Positions 1 through 5,341 of a DNA stretch of 5,341 nucleotides are shown here, in pieces. The stretch spans positions 1-5,341 of the forward strand of contig JACPSV010000242.1 of the NCBI GenBank assembly GCA_016193115.1, in the 5' to 3' direction. A program made the position numbers and the translations under genes. Position 1 is the stretch's first letter. Every line of letters begins with the position of its first letter. This DNA is from Elusimicrobiota bacterium (GTDB lineage Bacteria > Elusimicrobiota > Elusimicrobia > 2-02-FULL-39-32). The notes under the pieces are model-generated. The model was not told where the DNA came from, did no database searches, and saw only the letters and a program-made list of their open reading frames with translations.

Positions 1-356
1 CCCGCCATTCCAGCGTTCGGGAACGGTTAGCTCAGGAGACAGAATGGGATATCCTGGATTTAAAGAAAGCGCAGTATATGAAAGAGAGGCTGGGAGAAAC
101 TTTTTCCGCGATCATTTCTTCAGTCACCAGCTTTGGGTTTTTTGTAGAACTGACGGAAGTGCAGGTGGAAGGTTTGGTGCACGTCGAATCCTTGAAAGAC
201 GACGCCTATACTTTTGACGAGACCCGTCTGACGCTTTACGGGCGCAGAACTCACAAATCTTTTCGTCCCGGCCAGAGCGTGACGGTGCTTTTAGCGAACG
301 TTAACGAAACCAAACGCCAGCTAGATTTTCAGCTCGTTAGAAAAAAACAGTTGTGA
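1..356 (+). CDS. rnr: Ribonuclease R, C-terminal part (5'-truncated by window edge)
   Basis: RNase R is a processive 3'-to-5' exoribonuclease of the RNase II/RNR family that degrades structured RNA in the cytoplasm. The reading frame is open from base 3 and ends with TGA at 354-356, giving 117 residues; the start and catalytic core lie outside the window. The first visible residues (RHSSVRERLAQETEWDILDLKK) are the typical linker after the RNB catalytic domain. They lead into an S1 RNA-binding domain at about fragment residues 29-112, with the family-typical VTSFGFFVEL and VEGLVHVESL strands. An apparent ATG at 78 lies inside this linker and is not the true start. The protein stops right after the S1 domain (LVRKKQL), so it lacks the long lysine-rich tail of E. 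coli RNase R. RNase II is the alternative, but the HSSVRER linker and S1 sequence fit RNase R better. Confidence 0.93.
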   Translation, partial: RHSSVRERLAQETEWDILDLKKAQYMKERLGETFSAIISSVTSFGFFVELTEVQVEGLVHVESLKDDAYTFDETRLTLYGRRTHKSFRPGQSVTVLLANVNETKRQLDFQLVRKKQL

Positions 357-417
357 CGGGTATCGAGTTTCGGATTGCTAAAAATTATGTATCATACTTT
401 GTAGACGTCAGATTTAA

Positions 418-424
418 TAAGGAG
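418..424 (+). promoter_or_regulatory. Shine-Dalgarno deciding the start of the small membrane protein
   Basis: TAAGGAG is the best ribosome binding site in the window. It lies 10 bases before the ATG at 435 but only 1 base before the in-frame GTG at 426, which is too close to be used. It therefore supports ATG 435 as the start of the Cys-rich small protein. Confidence 0.6.
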
Positions 425-434
425 AGTGAACAAA

Positions 435-671
435 ATGGAACCAGGCAATGAGTCTAAGGATGAAAGTCGGAAAAATAGTTGTTGTTCGCGGGGACACTGT
501 TGTTGCGGGAAAGCAATAGCGGCCTTCGTTCTTCTTTCGATTGGCGGGATTATTGGGTACCTGCTGGGAACCCACTGTTCCATGTACAAGATGGCGTGCC
601 TTTCCCAGAAAGCGCAGAGTAATTGTCCGATGGTTCAACCAACCCAAGGAACTCCTCAACCGGCTAAGTAG
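435..671 (+). CDS. Small cysteine-rich single-pass membrane protein, unknown function
   Basis: I do not recognise this 78-residue protein. It has a charged N-terminus (residues 1-14, MEPGNESKDESRKN), a cysteine cluster CCSRGHCCCGK (16-26) and one strongly hydrophobic segment (about 27-45, AIAAFVLLSIGGIIGYLLG) with a GG/G small-residue face. A short tail follows, containing THCSMYKMAC (46-55) and NCPM (63-66). Eight of 78 residues are Cys, joined by two His and several Met, which suggests metal binding or redox/disulfide chemistry on both sides of a membrane; that is inference. A well placed Shine-Dalgarno (418-424) and the ordered composition argue that it is a real gene. It lies 78 bases after rnr and 43 before the flavoprotein gene, on the same strand. 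The opposite-strand open frames here and a TTG-started extension of the next gene overlap it but are less likely. The topology (which side is cytoplasmic) cannot be settled from sequence alone. Confidence 0.72.
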   Translation: MEPGNESKDESRKNSCCSRGHCCCGKAIAAFVLLSIGGIIGYLLGTHCSMYKMACLSQKAQSNCPMVQPTQGTPQPAK

Positions 672-714
672 ACAAAAAAATAAATTCCCACCGTACCCAT
701 CCCCTCCGTTCTTT

Positions 715-1887
715 ATGGTCTTAGATAAGGATGTGATCGTGATTGGAGGCGGGGCCGCCGGTTTGATGTGCGCTATTGAAGCGGGCAAGAGAGGGCGCTC
801 CGTTCTGGTTTTGGAAAGATCAGAAAAAATTGGCAAGAAAATTCTTATTTCGGGCGGTGGCCGGTGTAACTTTACGAACCGGGACGCCTCTCCGCGCAAC
901 TTTGTTTCCCGGAACCCTCACTTTTGCAAGTCCGCATTGGCGCGGTTCACTCCACAAGATTTTATCTCGCTTGTGGAAAAATACGGCGTCGCTTATCATG
1001 AAAAAAAGCTGGGGCAATTGTTTTGCGATCTAAGTTCCGATGAAATCATGCATTTGCTTGAGGAAGAGTGCAAAGCGGCCAAAGTGGAAGTTCGGGTGAA
1101 TTGCAATGTTTCTAAAATTGAGAGAAATGACCATTTCCAGACCCATGTAAACGACGAGATTTTAAGTTCACGATCGCTTGTGATCGCTACGGGAGGGCGC
1201 TCCATCCCCAAAATGGGCGCGACCTCGTTCGGTTATGAAACAGCGAAACATTTCGGTTTGGGCATCGTCACAACAAGGCCGGCGCTGGTGCCTTTTACAT
1301 GGGATAGTCACGACTTAAAAATTTATGGCGAATTGGCGGGAGTTTCTCTGGATGCGATCGTTCGCTGCGGAAATAAGGAGTTTCGCGAAAACATACTTTT
1401 TACTCACAAAGGTCTCAGCGGCCCGGCCATCCTGCAAATTTCCAGCTATTGGCAAAATCGTCACCCCATCTTTATTGATCTTTTGCCCGAGAAAGACGTG
1501 ATGGACGAATTAGCGCAAGCGCGCAAAAGCGGGATTGGACTGGTTGGTGCGCTTTCTAAACACCTGCCGCGCCGTTTTGTTCAGATATGGTGTGAACAAA
1601 ATGTTCCCGCTAAACCGATGAGTCATTGCACCGGCAAAGACCTTAAAGCCATTTCGGACTGCTTGCACCGCTGGCAGGTCACGCCCAACGGAACAGAGGG
1701 TTACGACAAAGCGGAAGTGACGATCGGAGGCGTGGATACAAAAGATTTCTCATCCCAAACGATGGAATGCAAAAAGGTTCCGGCGCTCTATTTCGTGGGA
1801 GAAGTGATGGATGTGACAGGTCATTTGGGTGGATACAATTTTCAGTGGGCATGGTCTTCTGGCTTCGCCGCAGGTCAAGCCGTTTGA
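715..1887 (+). CDS. HI0933/YhiN/BaiN-family FAD-dependent oxidoreductase
   Basis: This is a cytosolic flavoprotein of 390 residues, the usual length for the HI0933-like family (YhiN in E. coli, BaiN in bile-acid-converting clostridia). The physiological substrate is not established for most members, so only 'NAD(P)/FAD-dependent oxidoreductase' is safe. Visible motifs are the N-terminal Rossmann FAD loop VIVIGGGAAGL (7-17, GxGxxG as G11-G13-G16) and the ribose-binding acidic residue E34 after strand 2. The family signature GGGRCNFTN is at 47-55, ATGGRSIPKMG starts at 158, THKGLSGPAIL follows, and the C-terminal FAD site GEVMDVTGHLGGYNFQWAWSSG is at 362-383. The frame is open further upstream to a TTG at 541, but that extension overlaps the small membrane protein and adds no family homology; ATG 715 puts the Rossmann strand at residue 7, as is usual. 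No Shine-Dalgarno precedes 715; the upstream stretch is pyrimidine-rich. The stop codon is 3 bases before uppP. Confidence 0.93.
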   Translation: MVLDKDVIVIGGGAAGLMCAIEAGKRGRSVLVLERSEKIGKKILISGGGRCNFTNRDASPRNFVSRNPHFCKSALARFTPQDFISLVEKYGVAYHEKKLGQLFCDLSSDEIMHLLEEECKAAKVEVRVNCNVSKIERNDHFQTHVNDEILSSRSLVIATGGRSIPKMGATSFGYETAKHFGLGIVTTRPALVPFTWDSHDLKIYGELAGVSLDAIVRCGNKEFRENILFTHKGLSGPAILQISSYWQNRHPIFIDLLPEKDVMDELAQARKSGIGLVGALSKHLPRRFVQIWCEQNVPAKPMSHCTGKDLKAISDCLHRWQVTPNGTEGYDKAEVTIGGVDTKDFSSQTMECKKVPALYFVGEVMDVTGHLGGYNFQWAWSSGFAAGQAV

Positions 1888-1890
1888 TCC

Positions 1891-2682
1891 ATGGATATTG
1901 TGAAGTCGGCAATTTTAGGGGTTGTGGAAGGCATAACGGAATTTATTCCGGTTTCTTCTACGGGACACTTGATCCTTGCCGCGAAGTTTCTGAAATTTGA
2001 GGGTTCTGCCGCTTCCACGTTTGAAGTGTTTATTCAGTTGGGAGCCATTTTGGCCGTGATTATTCTATACTGGAAAACCTTTCTGAACTTTCTCAAATTT
2101 GACGATCAAGAAGAATTTTCTGGACTTCGCGGATTGGAACTGCTTTTCTGGACCACATTGCCCGCTTTGGTTTTCGGAGCGGCAGCCCACGGAACCATCA
2201 AAAAGTACCTGTTTAGTTCCGCAACCGTAGCCATAGGTCTGGGAATAGGCGGACTGGCGATTGTGCTTTGCGAACAGTTCTTGGGCGCCCATAAAAAGTC
2301 TGGTCTCAACAGTCTCAACCGGAAAGACGCGTTTCTGATTGGATTATTTCAGTGTCTTGCTCTGTGGCCGGGCATGTCGCGGTCCGCCTGCACCATTTTG
2401 GGCGCCATGCTGATTGGAGTGGAACGCAAAACGGCGGTGGAGTACTCGTTTCTGGCGGCAGCGCCTGTGATGTTTGCCGCGACGGCTTTCGATCTGGCAA
2501 AAAATGTTTCCCTGCTCTCCCATTCCGATTTCGCCGTGTTCGCGACAGGTTTTATCTTCGCTTTCGTTTCAGCTTGGGCCGCCATCCGTTTTTTTGTCCG
2601 CGTCGTGGCTCAGCATACTCTGAAAGCGTTTGGATGGTACAGGATCCTCGTCTCCTCCATCCTAATTTCTGCGGGGTATTGA
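1891..2682 (+). CDS. uppP: Undecaprenyl-diphosphatase UppP/BacA
   Basis: This integral membrane enzyme removes a phosphate from undecaprenyl diphosphate to give undecaprenyl phosphate, the lipid carrier for peptidoglycan and other envelope glycans. Extra copies give bacitracin resistance in other bacteria. The 263 residues match the family length. The first catalytic motif EGITEFIPVSSTGHL is at 13-27, with E13, E17, S23 and H26 aligning with E17, E21, S27 and H30 of the E. coli enzyme. The second, PGMSRSACTI, is around 161-170 with R164 equivalent to R174. It carries Ala where most homologues have Gly after SRS (SRSG), a mild variation. Several hydrophobic helices and the typical end FGWYRILVSSILI are present. 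The start ATG lies 3 bases after the flavoprotein stop, without a usable Shine-Dalgarno, so translation is probably coupled to that gene. The TGA stop overlaps the -35 box of the next promoter. Confidence 0.97.
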   Translation: MDIVKSAILGVVEGITEFIPVSSTGHLILAAKFLKFEGSAASTFEVFIQLGAILAVIILYWKTFLNFLKFDDQEEFSGLRGLELLFWTTLPALVFGAAAHGTIKKYLFSSATVAIGLGIGGLAIVLCEQFLGAHKKSGLNSLNRKDAFLIGLFQCLALWPGMSRSACTILGAMLIGVERKTAVEYSFLAAAPVMFAATAFDLAKNVSLLSHSDFAVFATGFIFAFVSAWAAIRFFVRVVAQHTLKAFGWYRILVSSILISAGY

Positions 2683-2706
2683 CTTTTTCCAAATATATGC
2701 TATACT
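2679..2706 (+). promoter_or_regulatory. Strong sigma-70 promoter of the cold-shock gene leader
   Basis: The -35 box is TTGACT (2679-2684), then a 16-base spacer, then an extended -10 TGCTATACT (2698-2706). This is close to the sigma-70 consensus. The predicted transcription start is near 2712-2714. The -35 box includes the last bases of uppP. It gives a leader of about 150 nt before the cold-shock ATG at 2865. Confidence 0.8.
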
Positions 2707-2738
2707 TGTACTCAGTAAGATTGAAGTAAGGCTGTACG

Positions 2739-2804
2739 GAGTCGCTGGTAGCAGTGAGAACGTGCCCTCAATCGAGCGGCACTTTTTTTTGTGTAAGGCG
2801 ACTC
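2739..2804 (+). ncRNA. Structured leader RNA of the cold-shock gene (possible attenuator or short RNA)
   Basis: GAGTCGC (2739-2745) is exactly complementary to GCGACTC (2798-2804), a 7-bp outer stem. Inside it sits the terminator-like hairpin at 2762-2790, plus a small GCTGGTAGC hairpin candidate (2744-2752) that partly competes with the outer stem. If the inner hairpin terminates, the product is a short RNA of roughly 80 nt from the promoter at 2679-2706; if not, transcription reads into csp. Long, structured leaders are known in E. coli cspA, where they act as temperature-responsive elements, but I see no recognisable match to a known riboswitch or to the E. coli cold box. Structure and function are inferred from complementarity only. 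Confidence 0.5.
2762..2790 (+). terminator. Rho-independent terminator hairpin inside the cold-shock leader
   Basis: GTGCC (2762-2766) pairs with GGCAC (2778-2782), and CTC (2767-2769) pairs with GAG (2774-2776) around the AATC loop, with one bulged C (2777). Eight T's follow directly (2783-2790). Shape and U-tract are those of an intrinsic terminator. It lies about 50 nt after the predicted transcription start and 75 bases before the csp start, so it would act as an attenuator or as the end of a short RNA. Confidence 0.7.
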
Positions 2805-2864
2805 GAAAAAGTAAGCAAGCTTCAAAATTAAAAACTTACGAGCAACACAATAGGTAAAATACAA

Positions 2865-3068
2865 ATGAAGGGAACAGTAAAGTGGTTTAACGCAGAAAAA
2901 GGTTACGGCTTCATCACTCCTGAAGATGGTTCGAAGGACTTATTCGTACATCATACAGGAATCCAGATGGATGGTTATAAAACTCTCAATGAGAACCAAC
3001 AGGTGGAGTTTGACACCGTATCCTCGGATAAAGGTCCCAAAGCGACCAACGTTCGACCTGTCAGATAA
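2865..3068 (+). CDS. csp: Cold-shock-domain protein (CspA family)
   Basis: This is a single-domain, nucleic-acid-binding protein that acts in the cytoplasm as an RNA chaperone or transcription antiterminator; members may be cold-induced or constitutive. The 67 residues equal the family's usual length. RNP1 is KGYGFI (12-17) and RNP2 is DLFVHH (25-30), with aromatic residues W7, F8, F16, F27 and histidines H29 and H30 on the RNA-binding face. The end [10 protein letters not shown] is typical. The start follows a modest AGG Shine-Dalgarno (2852-2854) and an A-rich, probably unstructured stretch. It has its own strong promoter and a long leader with an internal terminator, so expression is probably controlled after transcription starts. 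It is followed by a strong terminator and stands alone as a one-gene unit. The paralogue (CspA, CspB and so on) cannot be assigned. Confidence 0.97.
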   Translation: MKGTVKWFNAEKGYGFITPEDGSKDLFVHHTGIQMDGYKTLNENQQVEFDTVSSDKGPKATNVRPVR

Positions 3069-3075
3069 GATCTGA
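3061..3075. repeat. Short inverted repeat at the csp stop codon
   Basis: TCAGAT (3061-3066) and ATCTGA (3070-3075) are perfect reverse complements around AAG. The TAA stop (3066-3068) sits across the left arm and loop. With only three loop bases it makes a small hairpin and has no T-tract of its own. It may merely buffer the mRNA end or be chance. Confidence 0.35.
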
Positions 3076-3094
3076 TCGTCGTTAAATAAAATTA

Positions 3095-3131
3095 AAAGAA
3101 CCCCTGTGCCTCTTAGGTGCGGGGGTTCTTT
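3095..3131. terminator. Bidirectional rho-independent terminator between convergent genes
   Basis: AAAGAACCCC (3095-3104) pairs with GGGGTTCTTT (3122-3131). The inner GTGCCT (3106-3111) and AGGTGC (3115-3120) can continue the stem, with G-T pairs, to a CTT loop, giving about 17 bp. On the + strand it ends csp and runs into a T-rich stretch; on the - strand it is followed by a T-rich stretch after TTCTTTT. The TAA stop of the minus-strand lipoprotein gene (3130-3132) lies at the edge of the stem. Confidence 0.88.
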
Positions 3132-4572
3132 ATTCTTTGAACCTGCGGGGCCAGGGACGGAAGAAGAGTTGCGCGGCCAGTGCGCGGGAGTCAGGGAAAT
3201 GGATATCGGCCGGCGCCGTGTCTTTTCTTTTTCGCCTTTCGCTGCGAATCCTGTCGTACTCCCTTTTTTGCTTGATCGAAAACTTTAGAGTGCCCCGATC
3301 CACGTTCCCTATCCCGCTGACCGTCTTGGAGAACAGGGTTTGTCCGCTGGCCGCATGCACCAGACTGAGAGCGCTTTTGAGGATGCTCTGCTGTTCGCCC
3401 ATCAAGAGAATGTCTGCCCCTACAAATTTCCCCAATGACGCGGGCGTGGTCGCTCGGAACTGTCCTCCGTCCGTAAAACCGTTCAGCCGCAGTTTTTCGT
3501 CCGCTTCGGGAATGGGGACTGTTGTATGTCCCCATCGGAGAGATTCCGCTTGCAGAAATTCTCTATTTTTCATGGGATGTTCCAGAGAGTTCGTATAATT
3601 TTCAAACGGTAGAATCGCAAGTCTGGAATCGGGATTGAAACGATTGCGTTCCTTCGCGTGTTTGGAAACCAAAGCCATGCCCTGTAAAAAGGGGAGGTAA
3701 TAGGATTCCAAGGGCAGTCCGCTAAACGCGCCCACAAGTCCCCGCGGGCGGGTAAAAGAAAACTTTTGATAATTGTCCAGAGCTTGATCCCATTCCCCAA
3801 GCATTTGTGAGGCGGCGCTCAGGTTTAGGTAGAGGACGGGATTGTTTTTGTCCCGTCCCAATTCCTGAAGCCAGAGTTGATTTGCTTTCGGCGAGTCTCC
3901 CGACTGGGCGGTCACGAAGGCGGCCTTCATTTCCGGAGTTTTGCCGGTCAAATAAAAGACCCGGATCGGCTTTCTCTCAAAGAGGCCGGTACGAGAGAAA
4001 AATTTGGCGCTGAAGTCCTGGTAGAGTTGTTTTTCCAGAGGAAGAAACCATGTCAAAAGATCTTCCAAATCAGGAATATCTTCCGCGGCGAGTCTTTTAG
4101 AGAATGTGCTTTGCGCGGACTCTTCTTCCGGCGCCATGTCCAACAAAAACGGCTGGTAACGCCAGAAAGCTTGTAAGTCCGCTTTATAAGTTTCCGTAGA
4201 ATATCGAAGCGTCAAGCTGGAGTCCACCCGCAGAACCGGAACTCCGGGCTTGTAATGAGGTATCCACGAGAACAGTTCCTCCTGAGATTCCAGGATCTGG
4301 TACGACACCATCCGACCCGCTCCCCGACGTGCGCACTCGTTCCCAAAAATCCGCACAAAATCTTCCGGATGAGCCATCTGCAAGGGTTGAATTCCGAGAC
4401 TTTCCTTCCAAACCAAAACCAAATGAAAATCGCGGGAAAAGGCGGGAGTAGCGTATTGCCAGAGGTTTTGTTGGACCGTAGTAGAAGTTCCGGCGCATCC
4501 GTTTAAGGAGGCGAATCCGATGAGCAGAAGAAACCATGACGTAATAGAGGCAGAAACTGAGCGGGATCTCAT
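3130..4572 (-). CDS. Predicted lipoprotein with TPR-like region and GNA1162/DUF799-like domain
   Basis: This is a 480-residue exported lipoprotein. An N-terminal signal (RSRS..., then hydrophobic WFLLLIGFASL, 13-23) ends in the lipobox LNGC with the lipidated cysteine C26, so it should be anchored in a membrane, probably the outer one. Residues about 30-210 have no domain I recognise. Residues about 212-276 look like one or two TPR helices (KANQLWLQELGRDKNNPVLYL, then EWDQALDNYQKF). From about 317 to 420 a fold resembling the GNA1162/DUF799 lipoproteins appears: LAILPFENYTN (318-328), LRLNGFTDGGQF (361-372), GADILLMG (385-392) and HAASGQTLFSK. That similarity is by eye, not a search. A basic stretch KQKREYDRIRSERRKRK (434-450) precedes the C-terminus. 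The start ATG is preceded by no Shine-Dalgarno but by a close promoter (see 4585). It is transcribed divergently from the glucoamylase-like gene. The function is unknown; GNA1162-type proteins are linked to envelope assembly or transport complexes. Confidence 0.88.
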   Translation of the reverse strand: MRSRSVSASITSWFLLLIGFASLNGCAGTSTTVQQNLWQYATPAFSRDFHLVLVWKESLGIQPLQMAHPEDFVRIFGNECARRGAGRMVSYQILESQEELFSWIPHYKPGVPVLRVDSSLTLRYSTETYKADLQAFWRYQPFLLDMAPEEESAQSTFSKRLAAEDIPDLEDLLTWFLPLEKQLYQDFSAKFFSRTGLFERKPIRVFYLTGKTPEMKAAFVTAQSGDSPKANQLWLQELGRDKNNPVLYLNLSAASQMLGEWDQALDNYQKFSFTRPRGLVGAFSGLPLESYYLPFLQGMALVSKHAKERNRFNPDSRLAILPFENYTNSLEHPMKNREFLQAESLRWGHTTVPIPEADEKLRLNGFTDGGQFRATTPASLGKFVGADILLMGEQQSILKSALSLVHAASGQTLFSKTVSGIGNVDRGTLKFSIKQKREYDRIRSERRKRKDTAPADIHFPDSRALAAQLFFRPWPRRFKE

Positions 4573-4584
4573 AGGTTGAGCCCG

Positions 4585-4593
4585 ATTCTAGCA
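4585..4593 (-). promoter_or_regulatory. Extended -10 promoter element for the lipoprotein gene
   Basis: Read on the minus strand, TGCTAGAAT is an extended -10 (TGnTAGAAT). No good -35 is visible at the proper spacing, only a T-rich stretch. Transcription would start near 4578, about 6 bases before the ATG at 4572, so the leader would be almost absent. That fits the lack of a Shine-Dalgarno. Confidence 0.5.
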
Positions 4594-4616
4594 TAATTAT
4601 TCAGATTAGAAAAAAT

Positions 4617-4645
4617 TTGCGAATGCCGTTAGAAATTCCTAGAAT
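4617..4645 (+). promoter_or_regulatory. Sigma-70-like promoter for the glucoamylase-like gene
   Basis: TTGCGA (4617-4622) and TAGAAT (4640-4645) are separated by exactly 17 bases. The -10 matches the consensus in five of six positions. The predicted start is near 4651-4653, only a few bases before the ATG at 4655, so the transcript would be leaderless or nearly so. It lies in the 82-base spacer, opposite the promoter of the lipoprotein gene. Confidence 0.6.
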
Positions 4646-4654
4646 GCTCTATTG

Positions 4655-5341
4655 ATGAACTGTTTCAAATCTGTAAAGATATTTTTGTCCGTTTTTTTTT
4701 CATTCTCTCTTCTCTCCGCAAGTGAACCCATTTCAAAAAAAGACAGGGCTTATTTAGTTCAAATCTATGCGGACACGTGGAACTGTATCCAGCATTTCGT
4801 GGATGAAAAAACCGGGCTTCCCTACGATTCAAATCAATGGAACAATAGCAGCACCTCCATTACCAATATTGGTTTTTATTTTGCGAGCTGCGCCGCGGCT
4901 TTCCGCACCGGTTTAATTCCTGAAGAGGATGCGAAATCACGCATCCAACGCGCGCTTGAAAGCCTTTCGAAAATAGAAAAATGGAGAGGGTTTCCAGTGA
5001 CTTGGGTGAACCTTCATACCTTAGAAACGGCCGATAAGCAGTTTTCAACCGCAGATCACCTCGGCAATCTGTGCGCCAGCTTAATTCTGGTTAAAAACAT
5101 ATTTCCGGAACTGGAAGAAAAAGTGAATTCAATCTTAGCGCCGATGAATTGGGGCGTTCTTTACGAACCTTCCAACCATTTTTATAAAGGCGGATACCTG
5201 ATTGAGAAGCAGGATTTTGATCTGGAGAAACCATGGGGAAAGTGGTACTACAACTTTCTGGGAGCCGATACGCGCATGGGGAGCTTTTTGGGCGTATCGA
5301 AAGGCGAGGTTCCGATAGATCACTGGAAAGCTCTCAATAGG
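4655..5341 (+). CDS. Secreted glucoamylase-like protein (PF10091/DUF3131-type), 3'-truncated
   Basis: 229 residues are visible and the frame is open to the window edge. A Sec signal peptide is clear: MNCFKSVK, hydrophobic IFLSVFFSFSLL (9-20), with a likely cut after LSA (A22-S23), so the protein is exported, probably to the periplasm. After it come motifs of the glucoamylase-like (alpha/alpha-toroid) family also found in the middle of cyclic beta-1,2-glucan synthases: TWNCIQHFVDEKTGLPYDS (41-59), TSITNIGFYFASCAAA (67-82), the stretch from W110 to T122 (WRGFPVTWVNLHT), FSTADHLGNLCASL (130-143), and GADTRMGSFLGVSKGEVPIDHW (203-224). The last block is close to the family's ...SEARLASFLAIAKGDVPVEHW... 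pattern. It probably acts on a glucan or related envelope/storage polysaccharide, but the substrate is unknown and the catalytic residues lie partly beyond the edge. No Shine-Dalgarno precedes ATG 4655; a TTG at 4652 directly before it is a less likely start. Confidence 0.85.
   Translation, partial: MNCFKSVKIFLSVFFSFSLLSASEPISKKDRAYLVQIYADTWNCIQHFVDEKTGLPYDSNQWNNSSTSITNIGFYFASCAAAFRTGLIPEEDAKSRIQRALESLSKIEKWRGFPVTWVNLHTLETADKQFSTADHLGNLCASLILVKNIFPELEEKVNSILAPMNWGVLYEPSNHFYKGGYLIEKQDFDLEKPWGKWYYNFLGADTRMGSFLGVSKGEVPIDHWKALNR

Noticed and set aside
368..398. Possible promoter before the small membrane protein (TTCGGA, 18 bases, CATACT)
   Set aside because: Both boxes match poorly and random sequence would often give this; readthrough from rnr is equally likely.
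426..434. GTG start three codons upstream for the small membrane protein
   Set aside because: It lies only one base after the AAGGAG ribosome site; ATG 435 has workable spacing.
541..714. TTG-started N-terminal extension of the flavoprotein (58 extra residues)
   Set aside because: It overlaps the Cys-rich small gene in another frame, has no family-like sequence, and ATG 715 gives the normal distance to the FAD loop.
414..899. Minus-strand 161-residue open frame
   Set aside because: It is antisense to two better-supported genes, has a low-complexity proline/threonine-rich composition and no recognisable motif.
2352..2729. Plus-strand 125-residue open frame overlapping uppP
   Set aside because: It is a frame-shifted shadow of uppP, which has all its catalytic motifs in the chosen frame.
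2811..2839. GTAAG / CTTAC inverted repeat in the csp leader
   Set aside because: Only 5 bp with a 19-base loop in A-rich sequence; expected by chance.
3137..3598. Plus-strand 153-residue open frame antisense to the lipoprotein gene
   Set aside because: It has no ribosome site or motif; the minus-strand protein has a lipobox and domain-like structure over the same bases.

Overview
The window comes from a bacterial chromosome of mid GC content, probably a diderm (Gram-negative-type) bacterium. The reasons are a lipoprotein with a clear signal-peptidase II lipobox and a GNA1162/DUF799-like domain, and a secreted glucoamylase-like enzyme with a Sec signal. I cannot place the species. The layout and the shortage of Shine-Dalgarno sites would suit an uncultured lineage such as Omnitrophota or another PVC-like or deep-branching group, but that is a guess. 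I see no insertion sequence, integrase, phage gene, CRISPR array, tRNA or rRNA. Most of the window is ordinary core-type sequence.

Left part (1-2682, all + strand): the 3' end of rnr (RNase R), a 78-residue cysteine-rich single-pass membrane protein that I do not recognise, a 390-residue flavoprotein of the HI0933/YhiN/BaiN family, and uppP (undecaprenyl-diphosphatase). Gaps are 78, 43 and 3 bases with no visible terminator, so at least the last two or three genes are probably co-transcribed. uppP appears translationally coupled to the flavoprotein gene.

Middle (2679-3131): a strong sigma-70 promoter with an extended -10 starts on the uppP stop codon. It drives a leader of about 150 nt that contains a terminator-like hairpin with a U8 tract. 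A cold-shock-domain protein gene follows. The hairpin could terminate a short RNA of roughly 80 nt or act as an attenuator for the cold-shock gene. A long bidirectional terminator then separates this unit from the convergent gene on the other strand.

Right part (3130-5341): a minus-strand 480-residue lipoprotein with a TPR-like middle and a GNA1162-like C-terminal domain faces away from a plus-strand, secreted, glucoamylase-like protein that runs off the window edge. The 82-base divergent spacer holds a -10-like TAGAAT in each direction, placed so close to the two start codons that both mRNAs would be nearly leaderless. Neither start has a Shine-Dalgarno. The most interesting items are this divergent leaderless promoter pair, the cold-shock leader with its internal terminator, and the small Cys/Met/His-rich membrane protein.
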